Positions 17,488-27,665 of a stretch of 64,000 nucleotides of DNA are shown here, in pieces; position 1 is the stretch's first letter; each line of letters opens with the position of its first letter. Below the pieces are notes generated by a model. That model ran no database searches and was not told where the DNA came from. It saw only the letters and a program-made list of their open reading frames with translations. The DNA lies in assembly GCF_017874425.1 (NCBI RefSeq), contig NZ_JAGGLL010000002.1, forward strand, positions 62,001 to 126,000, given 5' to 3'. Both the position numbers and the translations under genes were made by a program. This DNA is from Clostridium punense. Its GTDB lineage: Bacteria > Bacillota > Clostridia > Clostridiales > Clostridiaceae.

Positions 17488-20400
17488 CTATATCTTAAAC
17501 AAATCTTCAACTTCTTCTTCAGTCATATTACTTATGACTACATCACTGTGATTTTCACCATCTAAAACGCTCTCAATGATTTCTTTTTTCTTTTCTTGAA
17601 GAGCATAAATCTTTTCCTCTATGGTACCCTTAGTTATAAGCTTAATTACCTCTACTGTTTTAGTTTGACCAATTCTGTGTGCTCTATCTACAGCTTGATC
17701 TTCAACCGCTGGATTCCACCATGGGTCAAAATGAATTACTAAATCTGCTCCTGTAAGATTTAGTCCAGTTCCCCCTGCCTTTAAAGAAATTAAAAACACT
17801 TCTGCATTACCTTCATTAAACTCTTTTACCATAGCCATTCTATCTTGTGAAGGTGTAGACCCATCTAAGTACATAGAACCAATTCCAGCCTTATTAAGCC
17901 TCTCCTTAATATTATGTAAAATGGAAGTAAATTGAGAGAATAAAAGTATTCTATGACCATTTGCAATACTTTCCTCTATAATATCATCAAGAGCTGTATA
18001 CTTACCACTATCTCCTTTGTAGTCCTCTAAAAAACTACCTGGGTCACAACAAATTTGTCTTAATCTAGTTAATAGAGAAAGGATTTTTAACTTACTCTTA
18101 TTAAAGCCTTTTTCCTTAATTTCTTCTCTAATTTCTGCTTTAAAGGATTCCACATAGGAAGCATAAAGTTTTTTCTGCTCCTCAGTCATTTCTACTACAA
18201 CCTTATGCTCAATTTTAGGTGGAAGCTCTAGAGCTACATCCCTTTTAAATCTTCTTAAAATAAAAGGTCTTATTAGCTTTAATAGTTCATTTAATGCCTT
18301 TTCATTTTTATCCTTAACTATTGGAGTTTCAAAAGTCTTTGTAAATCTGCCATGGGTTTTTAAGTATCCTGGCATAATAAAATCAAAAATAGACCAAAGC
18401 TCTGTTAAGGAATTTTCCATTGGAGTTCCTGTTAAAGTAAATCTTTTTGATGCATTTATTTCCTTCACTGACTGTGCATTTAAAGAAGCTGGGTTTTTAA
18501 TATGCTGTGCTTCATCTAAAATGCACACTGAAAACTTCATTTCTCGATAATCATCTATGTCTCGTCTTATTAAGGGATAAGAAGTTATGACTACGTGATG
18601 ATTTAACATCTCTTCTCTTTGAGCTTCTCTCTCACTTTTACTTCCTGACACCACTAGTACCTTTAAAGTAGGCGCGAACTTTTCAAACTCACTCAACCAG
18701 TTATAAACCAAAGAGGTTGGACAAACTATAAGCGCAGGCTCTTCTAGATTTCCTTCTTCTTGTTCAGAAACAATATAAGTAATAGCTTGAAAGGTTTTAC
18801 CGAGTCCCATTTCATCCCCGAGCACCCCTCCAAAGCCGCATTGATCCAAGGTTTTGAACCACTTAAAGCCTATTTTTTGATAATCTCTTAAGGTTCCAGT
18901 AATACCTTGTGGAAGTTCATAATCTGCATCCTTGATGTCTTTTATGGTGTTAACTAGCTCTCTAAAAGCCTTATTTCTTCCAATAAAACCTAGATTGCTA
19001 TTTTTTATCTTATCATCAATGTATAAAGATGCATATTTGGATAAGGTTATATTTCCCTTAGCAAATTTAGCTGCATCAATATCTAAACTGTCCACGAGAG
19101 CTTGAAAGTTTTCAATTTCAGAACTTTGAAGAGGCATAATAGAACCATTTTTTAGCTTATGGTATTTTTTCTTTTGCTTTAAGGAGGTAAATAAACCCTT
19201 TAGCTCCTCTTTATCCACCCCTTCAATATTAAACTCAAATTCTAATAAGTTAGATTCATTTAAAGATATGGAGGACTTAAAGTTTTTTGAGGAAATAACC
19301 TTTATACCCTTGAAACTATCAGAATAATAAACTTCTCCTAATTCATTAATTCCGACTAAACCCATAGTAATGAAATCCATGACCTGTTCTTCATCCTTTA
19401 GATAAAATCTTCCTTTTTCTTGAGAAAACCCAAAGTCCTCTAAAGCTTTAAGTCCTTGCTTTTCCACCTCTAGATTCCTAATTATTACTACGCCCTCTTT
19501 ACTTCCTTTGCTTTCTTCTAAATGAAAATCCACATCTCCATAATTAAATACTACATCACAGCTGACTCCTCGTGTTTCTTTATCTAAGTAGTATTTAATT
19601 TTTAGTGGTTCTTCCCTTACAAGACTACTAATACTTTTATCTTGAGTAATATTTTTGCTTATAGTCTTTAAATTTGGGAGTACGTAAGTGGCTACTTCTT
19701 GAATTTGTTCTTTAGAAAAATCTATAAAATTATTATTTCTTTTGCTTAGGATTTCAAGCATAGGCAAAAATCCATGTATCTGATTTTCAGAAGGCACATA
19801 TATTTTATTGTTATATAAATAAACTCTGTTGGTCTTATCTATAGACTCTGGCAACTCACTATCAAGGGTTAATTTAACCTTATCCTTTTTAAGCGCAATA
19901 TTAAAATCCAAAGGCATATCCTGAAAAAGAACCTCAATATCTTTATAATCCATTCCTTCAATTCTTGCATTTATTTTTTTATTATCATAAAGACTTAAAA
20001 ACTTAATAAGCTGAGAATTCGTTAAATAAACCTTTTTACCACTTATAAGCACAGATGAGGTGTCTATGTATACATTTCTGCTAATTGCCTGATTTAAATC
20101 GTATATTTCCTTACTAAAATCAATTATTTTCTGGTCTTCCTCTGAAAAATAATGATTTTCTGGATAGAAAGTAAAGCCCTTTCCAAATTGAATGGACTCT
20201 TTTTTGATAAAACCATTTTGTATGAATTCCTTAACGTTTTTAACAACATATAATCTATCTGTACCAACTTTCATCTCAAAATGATGATTACAGTAATTTG
20301 AGGATGAAAACTCAAGAATAACCTCTAACTTCATAACTTCATTGGGCTTATAGTTTTCTGTAGTCGCTCTTTTGAAATAATCTAATAATTGATTTCCGTA

Positions 20401-20739
20401 GTCTGTAGAAACTTTTTTGTTTGTCCCTTTGCCCATTCCTTCCCTGCTCAACTTTATAAGCACGGCTGAAATATGCTTGCATTTCTCAAAACCAGAAAAT
20501 GATTTACAGTTACAGGAACAATACAGTTGTTTATTGGCTTTATTCAGCATTATCCTAACCCTGTAATTTTCTAGGCTGTCTGCGGATTCCACCACAGCAG
20601 CCACTGAGCATAGATTTTCACTATTTTCTAACATATCCATTTTTCTTATTTTATTTCTAAGATACATATCAAGTCCACGAAGATAAAATACCTCTCCTAA
20701 TGATGACTTAATACTGTCTTCACTTATATTAAAACTCAT
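17488..20739 (-). CDS. SNF2-family helicase with SWIM zinc finger
   Basis: A 1083-residue protein. A SWIM finger CSC...CKH (residues 74-89) sits near the N-terminus, followed by a long middle region (about 150-600) matching bacterial SNF2-associated domains. The ATPase has GDEMGLGKT near 640-650, a DEAQH box near 740 and GTPMENS. Lobe 2 has LFSQFTS, SLKAGGTGLNLTGADLV and the RAHRIGQT motif. Such proteins translocate on double-stranded DNA and probably remodel protein-DNA complexes or aid repair. The ATG at 20739 follows GAGGTG; the longer frame starts with a TTG inside that site. Monocistronic. Confidence 0.93.
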   Translation of the reverse strand: MSFNISEDSIKSSLGEVFYLRGLDMYLRNKIRKMDMLENSENLCSVAAVVESADSLENYRVRIMLNKANKQLYCSCNCKSFSGFEKCKHISAVLIKLSREGMGKGTNKKVSTDYGNQLLDYFKRATTENYKPNEVMKLEVILEFSSSNYCNHHFEMKVGTDRLYVVKNVKEFIQNGFIKKESIQFGKGFTFYPENHYFSEEDQKIIDFSKEIYDLNQAISRNVYIDTSSVLISGKKVYLTNSQLIKFLSLYDNKKINARIEGMDYKDIEVLFQDMPLDFNIALKKDKVKLTLDSELPESIDKTNRVYLYNNKIYVPSENQIHGFLPMLEILSKRNNNFIDFSKEQIQEVATYVLPNLKTISKNITQDKSISSLVREEPLKIKYYLDKETRGVSCDVVFNYGDVDFHLEESKGSKEGVVIIRNLEVEKQGLKALEDFGFSQEKGRFYLKDEEQVMDFITMGLVGINELGEVYYSDSFKGIKVISSKNFKSSISLNESNLLEFEFNIEGVDKEELKGLFTSLKQKKKYHKLKNGSIMPLQSSEIENFQALVDSLDIDAAKFAKGNITLSKYASLYIDDKIKNSNLGFIGRNKAFRELVNTIKDIKDADYELPQGITGTLRDYQKIGFKWFKTLDQCGFGGVLGDEMGLGKTFQAITYIVSEQEEGNLEEPALIVCPTSLVYNWLSEFEKFAPTLKVLVVSGSKSEREAQREEMLNHHVVITSYPLIRRDIDDYREMKFSVCILDEAQHIKNPASLNAQSVKEINASKRFTLTGTPMENSLTELWSIFDFIMPGYLKTHGRFTKTFETPIVKDKNEKALNELLKLIRPFILRRFKRDVALELPPKIEHKVVVEMTEEQKKLYASYVESFKAEIREEIKEKGFNKSKLKILSLLTRLRQICCDPGSFLEDYKGDSGKYTALDDIIEESIANGHRILLFSQFTSILHNIKERLNKAGIGSMYLDGSTPSQDRMAMVKEFNEGNAEVFLISLKAGGTGLNLTGADLVIHFDPWWNPAVEDQAVDRAHRIGQTKTVEVIKLITKGTIEEKIYALQEKKKEIIESVLDGENHSDVVISNMTEEEVEDLFKI

Positions 20740-21185
20740 AAAACACCTCAATTTGATACATTCATCTTTATAATTATAGCCGCAGTAGTATATAAAATAT
20801 CTTTAATTAGAAGTTTACAAGAAATATTCTGATAAACTTCTAGCTTGAAAAGTTATAATTACAGTAATTCTGAAGTTTACAAGGTTTTGAATAAGTTAAT
20901 TTCATGTTACTAAAACCTATATGTTGAATTAAATTAAGAACTTAGAACCAACATAAAAATTAACTTAATTCCCTAATCTTTAGAGAATTTGATAAAATAA
21001 TTTTTTACTAAGAATCCTATGCTTTGACCTTTTAAAACTTACTAACCATTTAGTAAGCATAAACTTAATTATATCATAAATAAGGGGCTCCCGATTAAAT
21101 AACTCACCATAAAAACCTTTTATTGTATTCAAGTTGCGATAAACATAGGAAAGCTATAGTTATAGTTACATTATTCATATAAAAA
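20740..21185. other. Gap upstream of the SNF2 gene
   Basis: AT-rich, no gene. It holds a short inverted repeat AGAAGTTTA / TAAACTTCT (20809-20841) about 70 bp upstream of the SNF2 start, which could be an operator or a chance hairpin. Confidence 0.35.
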
Positions 21186-21237
21186 TAAAAGGAACTGTTT
21201 CCTCTGCAAACTTATGCATTATGGAACAGTACCTTTA
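21186..21237 (-). terminator. Terminator of the DUF2935 gene
   Basis: Arms AAAGGAACTGTTTCC and GGAACAGTACCTTT pair, followed by TTTTATTTTTAT on the minus strand. The arms resemble the terminator at 63399-63445. Confidence 0.82.
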
Positions 21238-21249
21238 TATCCAATATAA

Positions 21250-22263
21250 TTAATATCTATTAGGTCTATTTAATCTTCTTAATATCCTTAAATAGTGATT
21301 TGCTTCTCTTAATACATGGTCTGCTAAAAGAGGTAGTATTATGGACTTAACTTTACAACCTAATATTCCCTCTACACCTTGAGTTTTAAAGTTTCTAAAC
21401 TCTCTAGTAGTTCTTAGGCTTTGTTGTGTTACATTATCCATGTTATTCATTATCTTTTTAAAATTTTCTGCTTCTTCTGTTAGCTGTTCATACCTTTCAG
21501 CAAATTCATTAGCCATATTAATTAATGCTTCCTCTGTTGGGTCTAGCATTCCTCTTATAAATTTTGCATGGTCTCCCATAATCTCATTCCAGAAGGACTC
21601 CTGCTCTACAGTTTCCCTATCAATATCTATGTCCATCATTCTTTGAAGTCTTCTTAGCATTGTTAAATAAAATTCTGTTTCTTCTAAAAGATGTTCTACC
21701 ATATGAGGATATGCTAGAGTGAACATTTGACAAGAATTAACTCTCCTAATTAAGGTTTGCTTAAAAGCAATAACCTCTCTTATAACTGGTATAATTCTTC
21801 TATTTAGAGTAAATATATTTTGCGCAGAAGCCTGTTCATCAAAGTTCTGTAAAAATGGTGCATCATCTGGTATATTATCTGGTGGAATGTCCTCAGTGAT
21901 AGGAAGGTCATTACCAGCTAAGTTTAATTCCATTTGTGTTATGTTTGTATCTATTTCAATTCCAGTATAAAATTGAGTAGCTTTTTCTGCATCTAAAGTG
22001 TACTTAGTCACAAACTCTCCTGAGTTAAGTTGGTTAGGTCTAATTACTCCTTGGGAAAGTCTTACTGTTTCCATAAGCAATCTTTCAACTTCTCTTCTTA
22101 ACATATCCGCTTGTCTTCCATAATTTATATCCTTTGGAGTAAGGGAAGCTTTAACAAAGATTAAATGTTCTTTCACAATTCTTAAGAAAAATAAGTTTAA
22201 TTGGATTGACTGGTTCACAAACCTTCTTCTTGGTATTTGTTGTTGCTGCTCTCTAACTAACAT
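21250..22263 (-). CDS. DUF2935 family protein
   Basis: A 337-residue all-helical protein made of two similar halves. The first starts with LFFLRIVKEHLIFVKASL (about 26-43) and the second with FWNEIMGDHAKFIRGMLDP (about 224-242). Each carries the E/D-H-x2-F-I/V pattern of DUF2935, a family found in spore-forming Firmicutes whose biochemical role is unknown. The paired Glu/His positions resemble a metal-binding four-helix bundle, which is inference. AAGGAG precedes the ATG; single gene with its own terminator. Confidence 0.8.
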   Translation of the reverse strand: MLVREQQQQIPRRRFVNQSIQLNLFFLRIVKEHLIFVKASLTPKDINYGRQADMLRREVERLLMETVRLSQGVIRPNQLNSGEFVTKYTLDAEKATQFYTGIEIDTNITQMELNLAGNDLPITEDIPPDNIPDDAPFLQNFDEQASAQNIFTLNRRIIPVIREVIAFKQTLIRRVNSCQMFTLAYPHMVEHLLEETEFYLTMLRRLQRMMDIDIDRETVEQESFWNEIMGDHAKFIRGMLDPTEEALINMANEFAERYEQLTEEAENFKKIMNNMDNVTQQSLRTTREFRNFKTQGVEGILGCKVKSIILPLLADHVLREANHYLRILRRLNRPNRY

Positions 22264-22719
22264 ATTTTCTCCTTATTTTTATTGCTTGACACTTTAACAA
22301 TAGTTTTCATAAAAGGGATTAAACTCCTTTAGAGTAATGCCTTTGGGCCACCTTACTTTTTATAAAAGTTTACATAAAGCTTAGGTGAACTGGAGGTTAT
22401 CCATTAATAGACTCTCTAAAATTTCTCAGCAGTGTCATGAAATTCAATATTAACTTTACTTCCCTAATTAATAAAAACTAGTTAAAAATGTCATATATAG
22501 TCAGTATATTTAATTGTATAAAAAATGTTATTATTTTCTGTAAAATAATGGGTATAATTAGAAATTCCTTTGTTCTTCTAAATAATGAGCAAGTTCATTT
22601 CATTGGACAACTTTAGAAGGAGTTGCTGAACTTTTAAGAAATATTTGATATAATACTCATAAAAGTCACAAATTCCTAACCAATTTAATTTAGAATGGTT
22701 AACAAAAGGAGCAATTTAG
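22264..22719. other. Gap between divergent DUF2935 and yaaA genes
   Basis: No gene. An extended -10 (TGATATAAT, TATAAT at 22649-22654) lies about 65 bp upstream of yaaA and is its most likely promoter; the -35 region (TTGCTG at 22623) is at a long 20-bp spacing. Confidence 0.4.
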
Positions 22720-23487
22720 ATGATTACAGTTATTTCACCAGCAAAAACCTTAGACTTTGAAAGTCCAAGACCAAATATACAATATACACATCCTCTATTT
22801 TCTAAGGAGACCAATGAATTAGGACAAGTGCTAAAAAGCCTAAGTTCAGATGATATTAGTAAGTTAATGAATATAAGTGAGGCTTTATCTAAGCTTAATT
22901 ATGATAGATTTCAGGTTCTAAATAATGATGAAGAAAGGGTTAAGGAAGCAATTTTTGCTTTTAAAGGTGATGTGTACAAAGGCTTAAACATTGAAGAATT
23001 TTCTCCTGAACATATCAGTTTTGCCCAGGAAAATCTAAGGATATTATCAGGACTTTATGGAGTTTTAAGACCTTTGGACATAATTAAAGAACATAGACTT
23101 GAAATGGGCACAAAATTAAAGTTTAATTCTTTAAATAACCTATATGACTATTGGGAGGATAAACTAAGCCTCCACATTGAAGAATTAGTTTTGCAAAGTA
23201 CAGGAGACAAGGTGCTAATCAATTTAGCTTCAGATGAATATTCTAAAGCTCTTAAACTAAAAAAGCTTTCCAAGAAAATTAGAGTAATTAATGTGATTTT
23301 TAAAGAAAATAAAAATAATGAGTATAAAATCATAGGATTATACGCTAAAAAAGCAAGGGGACTAATGACAAGTTATATTATGAGAAATGAGATTTGTGAA
23401 GCTAATAAAATTAAAACTTTCTCCACAGAAGGGTACAAGTTTTCCCAAACTATGTCCGATGAAAATAATATTGTTTTTATTAGATAA
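22720..23487 (+). CDS. yaaA: Peroxide stress protein YaaA
   Basis: A 255-residue protein of the YaaA/DUF328 family, which in E. coli lowers free iron and protects DNA during hydrogen peroxide stress. It begins with the diagnostic ISPAKTLDFESP. It also has FKGDVYKGL, LRILSGLYGVLRPLDII, RLEMGTKL and LINLASDEYSKAL, all family blocks. The Lys- and Arg-lined cleft of the family binds DNA. AAGGAG precedes the ATG. It sits alone between a DUF2935 gene and a sulfate-type permease. Confidence 0.95.
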   Translation: MITVISPAKTLDFESPRPNIQYTHPLFSKETNELGQVLKSLSSDDISKLMNISEALSKLNYDRFQVLNNDEERVKEAIFAFKGDVYKGLNIEEFSPEHISFAQENLRILSGLYGVLRPLDIIKEHRLEMGTKLKFNSLNNLYDYWEDKLSLHIEELVLQSTGDKVLINLASDEYSKALKLKKLSKKIRVINVIFKENKNNEYKIIGLYAKKARGLMTSYIMRNEICEANKIKTFSTEGYKFSQTMSDENNIVFIR

Positions 23488-23567
23488 CCTTAACCACGCC
23501 CTTGCCTGATGCAAAATTTATCTTTGAAAACATTCATATTGCAAGGAAGAACAATTATAAAATAAAA

Positions 23568-23610
23568 ACAGGACAAAAACATCTCCTTTAATAAGACATT
23601 TTTGTCCTGT
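23568..23610. terminator. Bidirectional terminator between yaaA and the SulP gene
   Basis: Stem ACAGGACAAAAA / TTTTTGTCCTGT with T-rich sequence on both exits (TTCTTAT on plus, TTTTATTTTAT on minus), placed between two convergent genes. Confidence 0.8.
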
Positions 23611-23672
23611 TCTTATATTCACAGCAATTTATACTTTTATTAAGGTTATAAATATTTAATAGAGGTATATTT

Positions 23673-25298
23673 TTAAGCAACTGATTTTAGCGCTTCTTCT
23701 CTATCATTAAATATAGCTTCTTCTCCAACCAGTTCTAAGAATCCCATTCCTTTTAAAACTTTATGTGGCTGCTCTTGTATGTTGGCTAAAAGAAGTTTAA
23801 TATTATGCTTTTTACATCTGCTATAAAGAGTTTCAAGGGCTTCCATAGCTGTAGAGTCTATGGCATTGGCATTTTTCATATCTAGCAGTAGCACTTCATA
23901 AGAAGAATTAATTTCTTTCATTACATCCATAAAATTATGAACTATGCCAAAGAAGAAAGGACCATTTATTTCATAGACTAATATATTATCCTTATGGCTT
24001 TCATCTCTTATATCTTCATCTTCCCCTTGGCTGCATAAAACCATGGTTTCAATCTTTGTTGTGTCTGCTATTCGTTTCATAAATAGGAACATAGCAAGTA
24101 CCATTCCAATTTCAATTGCCACAACTAAATCAAATACCACTGTTAATATAAAGGTTATTAACAGTATAGCTACATCACTTTTAGGAGCTTTTAGAAGAGA
24201 ATAAAAAGTTTTCCATTCCCCCATATTATAGGACACTAATATTAGGATAGTTCCTAAGGTTGTCATTGGAATCATCTTTGCAAGAGGCATAAATACCATC
24301 ATTATTAAAAGTAAAGTTATCGCATGAACCACTCCCGATATAGGGCTTCTGCCTCCGTTTTTTACGTTAGCTGCAGTTCTTGCAATAGCTCCTGTTGCTG
24401 GAATTCCTCCGAAAAGACCTGAAGCTACATTTGCTACTCCTTGAGCTATTAATTCCATGTTTGAGTCATGTTTTCCACCTATCATTCCATCAGCTACTAC
24501 TGCAGAAAGCAGTGATTCTATGGCAGCAAGTATTGCAATAGTTAATGCTGGATTTATAAGGCTCTTTATAGTTTGAAAGCCCACCTTTGGTAACATTGGA
24601 GCTGGAATAGCAGACGAAATATCACTAAATCTACTTCCTATAGTTTCTACTGGTAAGTTAAATATATTAACCACCAAAGTAGCTACAATTAATGCTACCA
24701 ATGAACCTGGTATAGTTTTATTAACCTTAGGCCAATAAATCATTATAAGTAAGGATCCAAGTCCCACTAAAAAGGCTGTTAAATTAAAGGTATTCATGTG
24801 AGCAAAATAAGCTTCCCATTTTCCGATAAATTCTGCTGGTACCTTATCTATAGTTAGTCCAAGAAAATCCTTAACCTGTGTTGAAAGCAAGGTTATAGCT
24901 ATTCCTGAAGTAAAGCCCACAGTTATTGGGTGAGGTACAAACTTAATGACACTCCCAAACTTAAGCAACCCTAAAACTATTAAAATAATTCCTGCCATAA
25001 TTGTTGATATTATAAGACCTTCAATGCCATAACTTTGGATAATACCATAAACTATTACTACAAAGGCTCCTGTTGGTCCTCCTATCTGTACTCTGCTTCC
25101 TCCTAAAAAGGAAATAAGAAAACCTGCTATAATAGCGGTAATTAGTCCTTTTTCTGGTGATACTCCTGAAGAAATCCCTAGTGCTACAGAAAGTGGTAGT
25201 GCAATAATTGCAACTATTATTCCTGCAATTATGTCTTTTAAAATTCTTTCCTTGTTAATCTCCTTTCTATCAATCATCCTTAATAATTTTGGTTTCAT
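23673..25298 (-). CDS. SulP-family anion permease with STAS domain
   Basis: A 541-residue inner-membrane transporter. The N-terminal part has about a dozen hydrophobic segments with family blocks ALPLSVALGISSGV and GSRVQIGGPTGAFVV. The C-terminal cytoplasmic STAS domain begins near 430, with LLLDMKNANAIDSTAMEAL as its phospho-loop-like motif. SulP proteins carry sulfate, bicarbonate or dicarboxylates; the anion cannot be told from sequence. GGGAGTG precedes the ATG. Confidence 0.92.
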   Translation of the reverse strand: MKPKLLRMIDRKEINKERILKDIIAGIIVAIIALPLSVALGISSGVSPEKGLITAIIAGFLISFLGGSRVQIGGPTGAFVVIVYGIIQSYGIEGLIISTIMAGIILIVLGLLKFGSVIKFVPHPITVGFTSGIAITLLSTQVKDFLGLTIDKVPAEFIGKWEAYFAHMNTFNLTAFLVGLGSLLIMIYWPKVNKTIPGSLVALIVATLVVNIFNLPVETIGSRFSDISSAIPAPMLPKVGFQTIKSLINPALTIAILAAIESLLSAVVADGMIGGKHDSNMELIAQGVANVASGLFGGIPATGAIARTAANVKNGGRSPISGVVHAITLLLIMMVFMPLAKMIPMTTLGTILILVSYNMGEWKTFYSLLKAPKSDVAILLITFILTVVFDLVVAIEIGMVLAMFLFMKRIADTTKIETMVLCSQGEDEDIRDESHKDNILVYEINGPFFFGIVHNFMDVMKEINSSYEVLLLDMKNANAIDSTAMEALETLYSRCKKHNIKLLLANIQEQPHKVLKGMGFLELVGEEAIFNDREEALKSVA

Positions 25299-25435
25299 TT
25301 AACCATCACTCCCAAGTTTAATTTTATCCCTTTAAAAGCATACTCCTAGGATTTTCTTTAGTCAACTTGTTTAATTAATCATATTTGTGTATGTATATTA
25401 AACATCTTTCATAAGAATTTTCTTAAATGAAAAAA

Positions 25436-25464
25436 ACCTGCAATATTTCAAATATCACAGGATT
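25436..25464 (-). terminator. Terminator of the RMD1-family gene
   Basis: CCTGTGATATT / AATATTGCAGG stem followed by seven T on the minus strand, about 60 bp past the stop. Confidence 0.78.
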
Positions 25465-25524
25465 TTTATGCAATAATAAAAAGTAAACTTACTTTATAAA
25501 CTTTTTATAAATTATTATAGATGC

Positions 25525-26352
25525 CTATTTGAAAAACATTTCAAACACAGGAAGTATAAGTTCAAAGGCAATTAGTATTATAACTATCCACTCTAAAGTA
25601 TTTCCTTTTTTTGAATGCATAATTGTAGAGAACACTTCTATAACGTTTAATAAAACTTCTGTCTTATTTTTTATCTTTTCAAATCTTTCTGCGATGTCAA
25701 ATAAATCAATTAATTCTAGATAAAGCTCTTCTGCAAATTCATTTCTCCATGCAATATCTGGTTTATCTAACAGTCTTAAGTAAGATACTATATCAAATTT
25801 GCCACGGAGTATCTTTGAAGATAATTTTGCAAGATCCTTATCCTTCAAAGTAAAAGCTCCTCTATCTAGATAATCCATGACACTTTCAACTTCATCAGTA
25901 AGAATTTCTATATCTTGCTCGATTTTATCTAAAGAAACAGATTTAGATAAAACCAGGGATAAAGTAGCCATGTAGGTTTCATTTAGTGTTCCTATAGTCA
26001 TGGAATCAAAGCTTATTTCAAGCTCCTTGTTTTCATCAACATAAAGAGTAAACTCCTCAGTGTAGTAGTTTTTATTCATGTCCTTGAAACATTTACTACT
26101 AATGTTTTTAAAGTACTTGATAGCATCCATAACTTCATGATATTCAAAGTTAACAAATACTATACTTCCAAAGTGATACAGGAATATATACTTACTTTCA
26201 GTATCTGATACTATTCCATTTAAATTATTTTCTTTTAAAAGTACAGTATCTTCCCACTTTAATTTTTTGTTAAGATTAAAATGCTGTGCAATAATATTTA
26301 GTGCAATTTCATCACAAACATCATATGCAGTAAACTTATAGGTTTTCATCAT
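25525..26352 (-). CDS. RMD1/DUF155 family membrane-anchored protein
   Basis: A 275-residue protein. The N-terminal half carries the DUF155 core (KYIFLYHFGSIVFVNF, about 53-68). A coiled helical region follows, with LLDKPDIAWRNEFAEELY and the LYxELxDxFDIxxR pattern. A C-terminal hydrophobic anchor (TLEWIVIILIAFELILPVF) ends in the short tail EMFFK. Yeast Rmd1 and mitochondrial relatives share this layout; the bacterial role is unknown. The two adjacent ATGs at 26352 and 26349 have only a weak ribosome site, so the start is uncertain by a codon. Confidence 0.82.
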   Translation of the reverse strand: MMKTYKFTAYDVCDEIALNIIAQHFNLNKKLKWEDTVLLKENNLNGIVSDTESKYIFLYHFGSIVFVNFEYHEVMDAIKYFKNISSKCFKDMNKNYYTEEFTLYVDENKELEISFDSMTIGTLNETYMATLSLVLSKSVSLDKIEQDIEILTDEVESVMDYLDRGAFTLKDKDLAKLSSKILRGKFDIVSYLRLLDKPDIAWRNEFAEELYLELIDLFDIAERFEKIKNKTEVLLNVIEVFSTIMHSKKGNTLEWIVIILIAFELILPVFEMFFK

Positions 26353-26921
26353 ATTACTTTGTCTTTAAAACCCTGTTTAAAGACAAATATGCCCTCCCCT
26401 TTATATGTGATTTCAAGCCTTATTTCTTAGTAATAACCAAAGTTAAGCCTTAATTTGTACATTGCTTGTACCTTGGTTTCCTTATGGCTTCTTAATGCTG
26501 AACAGAATAATTTATCAACAAAAAGCCTTAGTGTGCAGACTTGATTATTATATATGAAATGAAATTTAAAATTAAAATCGTAAATGAAACTATTTCATTC
26601 ATTAAAAACTCAATATAATTATTAAATTATTATCCAGTAAGCCTTTAGAAATTATGCTTTAAGAAGTACTACTGTAGGAAAACAAAGTTAACACTTAAGA
26701 TATATGGACCCTAACTTTTTCCTTTAAGGTCTTATTAAGATGATAAAGTAACTCTTACCCATAGTAGACTATATCAATGAAAAGCTGATAATCTATAGGT
26801 GAAAATACGCACCTATAATTATATCAGATAACTTGTATTTTGTAAAATTCTACTGAATACTACACGCTTCTCTATTATTGTATTAAGATTTATAGTGTTT
26901 TTAAATATAATTAATTGTACA
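26353..26921. other. Gap with an unexplained hairpin
   Basis: 570 bp without a gene. It has a two-part stem-loop at 26785-26827 (CTGATA/TATCAG outer, ATAGGTG/CACCTAT inner) without a T-run. No family of small RNA was recognised. Confidence 0.35.
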
Positions 26922-26960
26922 TAAAAAAAGTTCCTGCAATCCTAAAGTTACAGAAACTTT
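26922..26960 (-). terminator. Terminator of azoR
   Basis: AAGTTTCTG / CAGGAACTT stem followed by TTTTTTT on the minus strand, 12 bases past the azoR stop. Confidence 0.85.
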
Positions 26961-26971
26961 TACTTTTAAAC

Positions 26972-27571
26972 TTAAAATTCCCTTGCCATCCTTCGTGCTT
27001 CTTCATAGCTTCTATTTGCTGCTTTTTCAAACTCTTCATCTTGAAGTACATTAGTAAGTTCAAGAGCTAAAGTTTTTACATCATAAATCCCAAAGAAGCC
27101 TAAAATGGTTTTTACATACCTGTCTCCCATTTCATAGCTTGCACTAGGTCCTTCTGAGTAAGCTCCTCCTCTTGAAACAATATGAACGGCTTTTTTTCCT
27201 TTATCTGCAAGTAATCCAACTGCACCTTGCTCTGTGTACTTAAAAGCTATTCCTACATAACTTACATAATCAAAATAAGCTTTTAAAATTGCTGGTATGC
27301 TTAGGTTCCACATTGGAGCTGCAAATACATACTTATCTACTGATGCAAATAATTCAGCCTGGTGATAAACTTCATCTTTTACCCCTGAAAACATATTAGT
27401 AACCATTTCATTATCTAGAGGACGGATATTCTCCTTGTACAAATCTAAAATAATAATTTCATCATTGGGATTTTGCTTCTTATACTCCTCTATAAACTCA
27501 TTGGATAGCTTAAAGGTATTAGACTCAGAATCTGGCTTTGGATTAGCTTTAATGTATAACACTTTACTCAT
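26972..27571 (-). CDS. azoR: FMN-dependent NADH-azoreductase
   Basis: A 199-residue flavodoxin-fold quinone/azo reductase. VLYIKANPKPDSESNTFKLS is the phosphate-binding loop for FMN, APMWNLSIPAILKAYFDYV is the family PMWNF-like block that grips the isoalloxazine, and IVSRGGAYSEG forms the third FMN loop. It probably reduces quinones or azo compounds with two electrons. GAGGTG precedes the ATG. Single gene with its own terminator, just downstream of the CotH operon but separated from it by about 90 bp. Confidence 0.93.
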   Translation of the reverse strand: MSKVLYIKANPKPDSESNTFKLSNEFIEEYKKQNPNDEIIILDLYKENIRPLDNEMVTNMFSGVKDEVYHQAELFASVDKYVFAAPMWNLSIPAILKAYFDYVSYVGIAFKYTEQGAVGLLADKGKKAVHIVSRGGAYSEGPSASYEMGDRYVKTILGFFGIYDVKTLALELTNVLQDEEFEKAANRSYEEARRMAREF

Positions 27572-27665
27572 TGCATTTCACCTCATATTTTCGACTTTAC
27601 TTAGATATTTTTATTCAAAGGAAAGTTATTTATGCAATTAGAAATAAACACTTATATTACCTTCA

